Assembly (NCBI GenBank): GCA_964570285.1
Contig: CAZMXP010000095.1
Location: forward strand, 1-9,141
DNA: 9,141 bases
Source: CAZMXP01 sp964570285
Lineage (GTDB): Bacteria; Planctomycetota; PLA2
Direction of reading: 5' to 3'
The notes under the pieces are model-generated. The model was given only the letters and a program-made list of their open reading frames with translations. It was not told where the DNA came from and did no database searches. The number at the start of each line of letters is the position of its first letter. Position 1 is the first letter of the stretch. Both the position numbers and the translations under genes were made by a program. This document shows positions 1 to 6,182 of this stretch, in pieces.

Positions 1-97
1 CGGGGTTATCGCCCCGCCAAGAACTACTTGCTAAATGGTGGGGAGTCCCCCCCCGGCCCCCCCCCTTCCTTGCGGTGAAACAGGGCAAAATGAGGGG
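1..97. other. Leader region with small hairpin and C tracts; no gene seen
   Basis: No gene is supported here. Positions 1-5 (CGGGG) and 12-16 (CCCCG) can form a 5-bp hairpin around TTATCG. It might be the tail of a terminator for a gene to the left, but no T run follows. Positions 41-51 read GGGGA-G-TCCCC, an 11-base palindrome that runs into a C8-GG-C9 tract (about 47-65). The reading frame of the following gene stays open back to an ATG at 35, but that extension would encode a low-complexity Pro-rich stretch lying on the C tracts, so I treat it as untranslated. I see no convincing -10/-35 pair. Confidence 0.4.
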
Positions 98-1747
98 ATG
101 GACACCGAAGCCACCCCGCCCGAGGAGGATCTGCTCGCAGGGTTCGAGGAGTTGCTCCGGGTCGCCGACGCCGACCTGGACGAGGAGGAGCGGCGGCGCG
201 AGCGCGAGGCGGCGGCGCGGACCGAGAACCTCGAGCAGCAGGCGCGGCGGATCGACGAGGCGCTGCGCGAGGCGAGCCCGCGCCTGCTGAGGGCCGGGCG
301 CCTCGAGGCGGGCGGGGTCGTGGCCCGGCTGCAACAGGCGGTGGAGGGGCTCAAGGCGAGGCGGGCGGCGATCACCGAGGCGCTCGGCTACGACCCCGCC
401 GAGCGGCACCGCCGCGAGTCGGCGCAGGCGGCGGCGCTGCTGATCGAGAGGATCGGCGGCCCGGGCCACGCGGACGCGCTCGAGCGGACGACCGAGACGA
501 CGCTGCTCTCCCTCCCCGACCTCGACGCGGAAGACGCCAAGGCGGTCGTCGACGCGCTGCAGAAGAGGCTCGAGCGCGGCCGAGCGCCGGTCCCCCCTGC
601 GCTTCCGCGCATCGCCGGCCTGCTCGCGCAGGGCGGGGAGAACGTCCATGCCGCGATCGCCGAACTCCTGCGCGAACACCGCCGCGCCCGCGACGTCGCC
701 GAGGACCTCCAGCGCCTCGAAGAGGAGGTCGGCCTGCTCGAAACGGGGCTCGGCAAGCTCCCGAAGCAGGCGATCCGCGCCCGCATCCACGAACTCGCCT
801 GCCGCGCGAAGCTCCTGCAGGCGGAGAACCAGGGCCGGATCCCCGCGGACGACGCGATCCGGATGCGCCGGACCATCTTCGGTCGCCTGCGCGGGATCGT
901 GCGCGACGCGTCGTGCGACTTCGTGCCGTCGCTGAGGCAGGAGTGGATGCCGGCCTCGCTCGAGGCCGAGATCGCAAGGGCGCAGGCGGAGTTCGCGCAG
1001 GCGACGGACGAGGCGCCGGTCGCCGCCGCGGGCCGACCCGACGCCGATGGCGCCGAGCACATGCGCGGGCGGCTGCGCCAGGCCGAGCGGTGGGTGCTCG
1101 CCGAGGTCTACCGCCACAGCAACCGCCGCTTCGAGCGGCCCGGCGACGAGGAGGCGACGAAGGGCCTGAGGCAGGCGACGCTCCACGCGATCCACTTCCT
1201 CGGCGAGTGCAAGGACGAGTTGCCGCGGATCCTGCGCCACGATGCGGACGCGTTCGGCGAGGGGTCGGAGTACCGCTGGCTGAGGCGCCGCTTCGCGAAG
1301 CTGGCCGAGACCGGAGCGGAGGAGGTGGAGGGGCCCGGGGAGGCGGAGGAGACCGGCAGCGTCGAAAGCCTCGCCGGCGAACGCATCCACCACCCGAGCG
1401 TGCTGCGCGCGCTGCCGCGCACGCGGGGGCGGCGCGTCGTCATGGTGGGCGGCGCCGTGCGCGAGGAGCGGCGCGGGAGGCTCGCGTCGCTCTTCGAGGC
1501 CTCGCAGTGGGAGTGGATCCCCTACGAGCGGGGCGACGGCCAGCGCGGCGTGCAACATCTGGTGGAGAGGATCAGGAACGGCTCGATGGACCTCCTCGTC
1601 TGCCTCCTCGGCTTCATCGGCCACAGCGTCTCCGAGCAGGTCGTGCCCGCGGCGAAGGAGCGCCGCGTTCCCTGCGCGATCGTCCCGCGCGGCTACGGCG
1701 AAGCAGCGATCGCGGAGGCGATCCTCGCGCTGCCGCCCACCGCGTGA
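98..1747 (+). CDS. Coiled-coil protein with C-terminal DUF2325-like domain
   Basis: The product is 549 residues from the ATG at 98. It is soluble-looking, with no signal peptide or membrane segment. Residues about 10-260 are extremely rich in Glu, Arg, Ala and Leu, with heptad-like spacing that suggests long coiled coils. A middle helical region follows, then an acidic linker (about 405-430). Residues about 445-545 resemble DUF2325: a beta strand ending in VVMVGG (447-452), a second conserved stretch MDLLVCLLGFIGHSVSEQV, and a final strand with a conserved Pro and Gly (RRVPCAIVPRGYG). DUF2325 has a small Rossmann-like alpha/beta fold of unknown role. The start at 98 is preferred over the ATG at 35 because the upstream codons are Pro-rich and lie on C tracts. 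A GAGGGG lies too close to ATG 98 to be a normal ribosome site, so the start is uncertain. The gene is separated from the next operon by 75 bases with their own promoter, so a functional link is not implied. The domain call is by eye. Confidence 0.7.
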   Translation: MDTEATPPEEDLLAGFEELLRVADADLDEEERRREREAAARTENLEQQARRIDEALREASPRLLRAGRLEAGGVVARLQQAVEGLKARRAAITEALGYDPAERHRRESAQAAALLIERIGGPGHADALERTTETTLLSLPDLDAEDAKAVVDALQKRLERGRAPVPPALPRIAGLLAQGGENVHAAIAELLREHRRARDVAEDLQRLEEEVGLLETGLGKLPKQAIRARIHELACRAKLLQAENQGRIPADDAIRMRRTIFGRLRGIVRDASCDFVPSLRQEWMPASLEAEIARAQAEFAQATDEAPVAAAGRPDADGAEHMRGRLRQAERWVLAEVYRHSNRRFERPGDEEATKGLRQATLHAIHFLGECKDELPRILRHDADAFGEGSEYRWLRRRFAKLAETGAEEVEGPGEAEETGSVESLAGERIHHPSVLRALPRTRGRRVVMVGGAVREERRGRLASLFEASQWEWIPYERGDGQRGVQHLVERIRNGSMDLLVCLLGFIGHSVSEQVVPAAKERRVPCAIVPRGYGEAAIAEAILALPPTA

Positions 1748-1773
1748 CCGGCCAGGTGTGCGCGTGCTAGAAT
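1744..1773 (+). promoter_or_regulatory. Candidate sigma70-type promoter with extended -10
   Basis: TAGAAT at 1768-1773 matches the TATAAT consensus at five of six bases and is preceded by TG-N (1765-1767), giving an extended -10. GTGACC at 1744-1749 is a weak -35 (four of six against TTGACA) with an 18-base spacer; it overlaps the stop codon of the upstream gene. Transcription would start near 1780, leaving a leader of roughly 40 bases before the ATG at 1823. This is the only plausible promoter in front of the four-gene operon. Confidence 0.5.
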
Positions 1774-1811
1774 CGGGGAGGGCTGGCGGGGCATTTCGGC
1801 GCGGACACAGC

Positions 1812-1819
1812 GGGGAGGG
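1812..1819 (+). promoter_or_regulatory. Ribosome binding site of the ATP-grasp gene
   Basis: GGGGAGGG at 1812-1819 ends three bases before the ATG at 1823, with its GGAG core about 6 bases away. It is the strongest purine-rich ribosome site in the operon and supports the chosen start. Confidence 0.6.
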
Positions 1820-1822
1820 TGC

Positions 1823-3325
1823 ATGACGAAAGAGGACAGGGGGGCGCGGGGGGCGCAGCCCTCTTCGGCGCCGCTCCTCGACCGCTACGCACCTCTGCCC
1901 GGCGTCTATGACGAGTTCTGCACGGCGGCGGGCGCTCCGCGACCCGACGTGGCCCGCGTCGTGGGGCTCCTCGACAACCTCGGCCTCGCCGAGTTCCGGC
2001 GGCGCCAGGGCCTCGCGGAGGGCGCCTTCCAGGAGGGGGGCATCACCTTCTCGGTCTACTCCGACCAGCGCGGCGTCGAGAAGACCTTTCCGTTCGACCT
2101 GATCCCGCGGGTGCTCGCGGCGCGCGAGTGGGCGGCGCTCGAGCGCGGCCTCGTGCAGCGCGTGCGGGCGCTGAACCTCTTCCTCGAGGACATCTACGGG
2201 GAGCAGCGCATCCTGCACGAGGGCAGGATCCCCCGCGCCATGGTCGAGTCGTCGGCGGGCTACCGCGTCGCGATGCGCGGCCTGAAGCCGCCCGGGGGGG
2301 TCCGCGTGATCATCGCGGGCATCGACCTCCTGCGCCGGCCCGACGGCGAGTTCGTCGTGCTCGAGGACAACCTGCGCGTCCCCTCCGGCGTCAGCTACGT
2401 GATCGAGAACCGCGGCGTGATGAAGCGCGTGATCCCGGGGGTCTTCCAGCAGTCGCGGGTGCGCGGCGTCGCGGACTACCCGATCCACCTGCGCAACGCG
2501 CTGACGTCGGTCGCGGCGGAGGTCGCCCCCGAGGAGGCGCGCGTCGTCGTGCTGACGCCGGGCCCCTACAACTCCGCCTACTTCGAGCACAGCTTCCTCG
2601 CGCGCACGATGGGGTGCCCGCTCGTGCAGGGCACCGACCTCTTCGTCTGGCAGGACAGGGTCTACGTCAAGACGACCCGCGGCCCGCGCCGCGTCCACGT
2701 CATCTACCGCCGCATCGACGACGACTTCCTCGATCCGGAGGCGTTCCGGCCCGACAGCATGCTCGGCGTGCGCGGGCTCGCGCGCGCCTACGCGACCGGC
2801 AACGTCGCCCTCGCGAACGCGATCGGCAACGGCATCGCCGACGACAAGGCGGTCTACCCCTTCGTGCCCGAGATGATCCGCTTCTACCTCGCCGAGGAGC
2901 CGCTCTTGCCCCAGGTCGAGACCTTCCAGTGCTCCGACGACGGCCAGCGCGAGCACGTCCTCGCGAACCTCGCCCGGATGGTCGTCAAGGAGGTGGACGG
3001 CGCCGGCGGCTACGGGATGCTGATCGGCCCCAAGGCGACGAAGGAGGAGCGGAAGGCCTACGCCCTGCGCGTGCGCGCCCATCCGCGCGCCTTCATCGCG
3101 CAGCCGGTCATCGAGCTCTCGACCTGCCCGACGTGGGCGGAGACGCAGGTGGCGCCCCGCCGCGTGGACCTGCGCCCCTACGTCGTGACCGGCGCCTCCT
3201 CGACCTTCGTGCTGCCCGGCGGCCTCACGCGCGTCGCCCTCGTCGAGGGGTCCTACGTCGTGAACTCGAGCCAGGGCGGCGGGTCGAAGGACACCTGGGT
3301 CCTCGAGGAGGAGGGCGCCCGATGA
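1823..3325 (+). CDS. Circularly permuted type 2 ATP-grasp protein (COG2308)
   Basis: The product is 500 residues, close to the usual 470-500 for the family. It belongs to the circularly permuted ATP-grasp proteins (CP_ATPgrasp, formerly DUF404/DUF407), predicted to form amide bonds by activating a carboxylate with ATP. Diagnostic stretches are YDEFCTAAGAPRP near the N-terminus, GVEKTFPFDLIPRV, LNLFLEDIYGEQRIL, the acidic EDNLRVPSGVSYVIENR motif (from residue 181), IYRRIDDDFLDP, a Gly-rich nucleotide-binding stretch with Lys389 and GGYG (395-398), and DLRPYV (449-454) near the C-terminus. No signal peptide or membrane segment is present, so it should be cytoplasmic. It has a strong ribosome site and is the first gene of the operon; its stop overlaps the next start as ATGA. 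The family partner alpha-E follows directly, as is typical. The substrate is unknown. Identity is secure; the biochemical role is prediction. Confidence 0.93.
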   Translation: MTKEDRGARGAQPSSAPLLDRYAPLPGVYDEFCTAAGAPRPDVARVVGLLDNLGLAEFRRRQGLAEGAFQEGGITFSVYSDQRGVEKTFPFDLIPRVLAAREWAALERGLVQRVRALNLFLEDIYGEQRILHEGRIPRAMVESSAGYRVAMRGLKPPGGVRVIIAGIDLLRRPDGEFVVLEDNLRVPSGVSYVIENRGVMKRVIPGVFQQSRVRGVADYPIHLRNALTSVAAEVAPEEARVVVLTPGPYNSAYFEHSFLARTMGCPLVQGTDLFVWQDRVYVKTTRGPRRVHVIYRRIDDDFLDPEAFRPDSMLGVRGLARAYATGNVALANAIGNGIADDKAVYPFVPEMIRFYLAEEPLLPQVETFQCSDDGQREHVLANLARMVVKEVDGAGGYGMLIGPKATKEERKAYALRVRAHPRAFIAQPVIELSTCPTWAETQVAPRRVDLRPYVVTGASSTFVLPGGLTRVALVEGSYVVNSSQGGGSKDTWVLEEEGAR

Positions 3326-4365
3326 TCTCCCGCGTCGCCGAGAGCTGCTTCTGGCTGCAGCGCCACCTCGAGCGCGTGGACAGCACGGCGCGCCTGCTCG
3401 AGGTGAACCTCTCCTTCGTCCTCGACGTGCCGATCCCGGTCCTCGAGGCGTGGCGCCCCCTCGTGATCGTCGCGGGCGAGGAGCCGCGCTTCCGCGAGCT
3501 TCTCGGGGAGGGCGCGCTCGAGGACGGCGAGGCGGTGCAGGAGTACCTGACCTGGGACCAGCGCAACCCGGTCTCGATCCTCAGCGCGGCCTACTGGGCG
3601 CGGCAGAACGCCCGCACGATCCGCGAGACGATCAGCCTCGAGATGTGGAAGAGCCTCAACAGCTTCTGGCTCTGGCTGACGGACGGGTCGGGGCGGCGCC
3701 TCTACCGCGGCGAGCGGTCGGAGTTCTACCGGCGCCTCAAGGAGATGTCCCAGCTCTTCCGCGGCATCTGCCACGACACGATGCTGCACGAGGACCCCTT
3801 CGACTTCATGCGCCTCGGCATGCTGCTCGAGCGCGCCGGGCAGACGGCCCGCCTGCTCGACGTCAAGCACCACAAGCTCGGCCCGAGCGCGCCGGTCGCG
3901 CGGGAGACCGCCGTCGAGTTCGCCCACTGGCAGGCGACGCTGCGCTCCTGCTCGGCCATCGAGCCCTTCCTGAAGAAGGGGCGCTCCGTCGCCGGCGTCG
4001 AGGCGGCGGACTTCCTCCTCTTCGAGACGACGCTCCCGCGGTCGGTCCTGCACTGCATCGACCGCGCGTGGAACTTCCTGCGGCGCATCCGCCCCCCCGC
4101 GGCCGCGGGCGTGACCCACGAGAGCTCGACGCGGCTGAAGGCGCTCCTCGATCACGTCCGGGGCACCTCTATCATGGAGGTGATGCACTCCGGCATCCAC
4201 GAGGAGTTGACCTACCTGATCGACTCCCTCGACGGCGTCTGCCTCGCGGTCCACAGCGACTTCTTCGATCCCGCGATGCCCGATCCTCAGTGGACGCCCG
4301 GGCCGGACCGGGGGGAACCGGAGGCGCCGGCGACGGGGCAGAGGCAGAGGCAGAGGCAATTGTGA
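3322..4365 (+). CDS. Alpha-E domain protein (COG2307, DUF403)
   Basis: The product is 347 residues and all-helical, slightly longer than the typical 310-320. It starts at an ATG that overlaps the preceding stop (ATGA, 3322-3325). The N-terminal signature MISRVAESCFWLQRHLERVD contains the conserved Glu and Arg positions of the family, and an internal pseudo-repeat of it, FMRLGMLLERAGQTARLLD, has Glu170-Arg171 in the same context. Other family-typical stretches are ENPVSIL-like RNPVSILSAAYWARQNARTIRE, MWKSLNSFW and HDTMLHEDPFDFMRLG. The alpha-E domain nearly always sits next to, or is fused with, a circularly permuted ATP-grasp domain and is thought to work with it, but no activity has been assigned that I know of. 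The C-terminal tail is Pro/Glu-rich and ends in QRQRQRQL, encoded by three copies of a 6-base repeat, so the extreme end is probably disordered. Translation of the next gene starts inside the stop codon. Confidence 0.92.
   Translation: MISRVAESCFWLQRHLERVDSTARLLEVNLSFVLDVPIPVLEAWRPLVIVAGEEPRFRELLGEGALEDGEAVQEYLTWDQRNPVSILSAAYWARQNARTIRETISLEMWKSLNSFWLWLTDGSGRRLYRGERSEFYRRLKEMSQLFRGICHDTMLHEDPFDFMRLGMLLERAGQTARLLDVKHHKLGPSAPVARETAVEFAHWQATLRSCSAIEPFLKKGRSVAGVEAADFLLFETTLPRSVLHCIDRAWNFLRRIRPPAAAGVTHESSTRLKALLDHVRGTSIMEVMHSGIHEELTYLIDSLDGVCLAVHSDFFDPAMPDPQWTPGPDRGEPEAPATGQRQRQRQL
4338..4355 (+). repeat. Tandem repeat (GCAGAG)x3
   Basis: Three exact copies of GCAGAG span 4338-4355 and run on into GCAA. 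They encode the Gln-Arg repeats at the end of the alpha-E protein. The last copy supplies AGAGG (4352-4356), five bases before the GTG start of the next gene, so the repeat also acts as its likely ribosome binding site. Confidence 0.7.
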
Positions 4366-6182
4366 GCAAGCTGCTCGCGATCTCCTTCGACGCCGAGGCG
4401 TCGCCGTCGATCACGCTGAAGGCGCTGATGCCGGGGCAGCCGGGCGGCGACACGGGCTACGGCTGGGGAATGGCGTGGTACCCCCCCCACGACCGCGCCG
4501 CCGTCGTCGTCAAGGACCCGACGTCGGTCGCCGAGGACGCGCTGTCGCAACTGCTGCGCGACTGGGAGCGCTTCCGCTCGACGATCTTTGTCTGCAACCT
4601 GCGCGGCGCGGCGAAGCGCCGCTCGCAGGAGGACACCCACCCCTTCGCGCGCAGCTACGCCGGGCGGGACTGGGTCCTCACGCACAACGGCCAGCTCCGC
4701 CGCAGCTTCCGCGAGGACCTCCCGCTGGGCGACGCCGCGGTGGCGGAACCGGTCGGCCACACCGACTCCGAACACGTGCTCTGCTGGATCATCGCGCGGC
4801 TCCGCCAGCGCAAGGTGCGCACGCTGGCCGCGCTCGGGTGGGGCGAGCTCCACGCCTGGCTGCGGGAGGCGAACGCGTTCGGCACGCTCAACCTGCTGCT
4901 CACCGACGGCGCGGATGTCGTCGCCTACCAGGACCAGGGCGCGTTCCACCCGCTGCACTGGAGGCGCCGCCGCCCGCCGCACGCGGAGTCGGTCCTCGAC
5001 AGCCGCGAGCTCCGCGTCGACCTCGACAACGCGCTCGACGCGAGCCGGACCGGCCTCTTCTTCGCGAGCGAGCCGCTCGACGACGGCGCCTGGACCGCGA
5101 TGGCGCCGGGCCAGATGCTCGTCGGCCGCCGCGGCGCGGTGGTCTGGGACAGCGCGGGGGAGGCGACGCGCGTGACGAAGAAGCAGATCGCGCGCGAGCG
5201 CCCCGCCCCGCTGCCGCTCCGGGTCGCGGTCGCGACGCCGATCGCCGAGGGCCCGGCCCCGGTCGAGGCGCCGGCCCCCGCGCCCCCCCGGATTCCGGTC
5301 CGCGCCTATCGCGTCACGCACACGTCGCGCTACCTCTACGCCAACCCGGTCGAGCAGAGCGCGCACTTCCTGCGATTGCACCCGGTGCAGGACCACTTGC
5401 AACAGGTGCTCGAGTTCGCGCTCGAGATCGCGCCGGTCGGCCGGCGCCAGGACTTCGAGGACGTCTTCGGCAACCAGGCGAGCAAGCTCCAGCTCGAGGG
5501 CTCGTTCCGCGAGATGGTCGTCACGGCCAAGAGCCTCGTGCATGTCCGGATGCCGTCGTGGGAGGAGACGCAGGCCGCCGCGCAGCGCTCCACGATCCCG
5601 CTCGTCTGGATGCCTTGGCAGCGCCAGATGATGATGCCCTACCTGCTGCCGCCCGAGCTGCCGGAGTCGCAGCTCACCGAGCTCTTCGGCTACGCGATGA
5701 GCTTCGTCGAGCGGCAGGACTACGACCTCGAAGAGACGATCGCGGACATGAACCAGACGATCAACCGCGACTTCGCCTACGTCCCCGGCTCGACGACGAT
5801 CGAGACGACGCCCTTCGAGGTCTACTCGACGCGCCGCGGCGTCTGCCAGGATTTCGCGAACCTGCTCATCTGCGTCGCGCGGCTGCTCGGCGTGCCGGCG
5901 CGCTACCGGGTCGGCTACATCCACACCGGCGCCCGCTACGACAACAAGCTCCAGTCGGACGCGTCGCACGCGTGGGCGGAGCTCTACCTGCCCGGGCGGG
6001 GGTGGCGCGGCTACGACCCGACGAACGGCTGCCTCGTCAACAGCGACCATGTGCGCGTCGCGGTCGGCCGCAACTACCGCGACGCGACGCCCATCTCGGG
6101 CACGATCTACCGCGGCGGCGGCACGGAGACGCTGCAGATCGACGTGCGCGTCGAGCCGGTGGTCGACGGCGGCGCCGCCTGA
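4362..6182 (+). CDS. Class II amidotransferase-like domain fused to transglutaminase
   Basis: The product is 606 residues from a GTG at 4362 that overlaps the previous stop (GTGA), with AGAGG five bases upstream. Residues 1-280 resemble class II glutamine amidotransferases of the YafJ type (COG0121): GYGWGMAWYPP, EDTHPFAR, the HNG motif (108-110), GHTDSE (132-137) and FGTLNLLLTDG. The family begins Met-Cys, with Cys as the N-terminal nucleophile; here residue 2 is Ser. An Ala/Pro-rich linker (about 285-311) leads to a bacterial transglutaminase N-terminal region (about 312-395, RAYRVTHTSRYLYANPVEQS) and a transglutaminase-like cysteine protease core with an intact triad: Cys495 in GVCQDF, His536 in SHAWAE and Asp552 in YDPTNG. 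The second half should therefore be an active hydrolase or acyltransferase acting on amide bonds. No signal peptide is visible, so it is probably cytoplasmic with the ATP-grasp and alpha-E partners. The Ser2 domain may be an Ntn-type hydrolase of altered chemistry or a non-catalytic domain. Confidence 0.9.
   Translation: MSKLLAISFDAEASPSITLKALMPGQPGGDTGYGWGMAWYPPHDRAAVVVKDPTSVAEDALSQLLRDWERFRSTIFVCNLRGAAKRRSQEDTHPFARSYAGRDWVLTHNGQLRRSFREDLPLGDAAVAEPVGHTDSEHVLCWIIARLRQRKVRTLAALGWGELHAWLREANAFGTLNLLLTDGADVVAYQDQGAFHPLHWRRRRPPHAESVLDSRELRVDLDNALDASRTGLFFASEPLDDGAWTAMAPGQMLVGRRGAVVWDSAGEATRVTKKQIARERPAPLPLRVAVATPIAEGPAPVEAPAPAPPRIPVRAYRVTHTSRYLYANPVEQSAHFLRLHPVQDHLQQVLEFALEIAPVGRRQDFEDVFGNQASKLQLEGSFREMVVTAKSLVHVRMPSWEETQAAAQRSTIPLVWMPWQRQMMMPYLLPPELPESQLTELFGYAMSFVERQDYDLEETIADMNQTINRDFAYVPGSTTIETTPFEVYSTRRGVCQDFANLLICVARLLGVPARYRVGYIHTGARYDNKLQSDASHAWAELYLPGRGWRGYDPTNGCLVNSDHVRVAVGRNYRDATPISGTIYRGGGTETLQIDVRVEPVVDGGAA

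Noticed and set aside
35..97. Upstream start at ATG 35 for the DUF2325-like gene
   Set aside because: It would add a Pro-rich stretch encoded by C tracts, with no ribosome site; the composition changes sharply to the charged protein from the ATG at 98.
2128..3321. In-frame N-terminal extension of the alpha-E protein through the ATP-grasp gene
   Set aside because: The extension is Arg/Pro/Ala-rich frame-shadow sequence. The family signature begins at the ATG at 3322, which overlaps the previous stop.
4287..6050. 587-codon open frame on the minus strand across the transglutaminase fusion gene
   Set aside because: It is Arg/Ala/Val/Leu-rich antisense sequence with no recognisable motif, opposite a gene with clear domain motifs; long open antisense frames are expected at this GC content.
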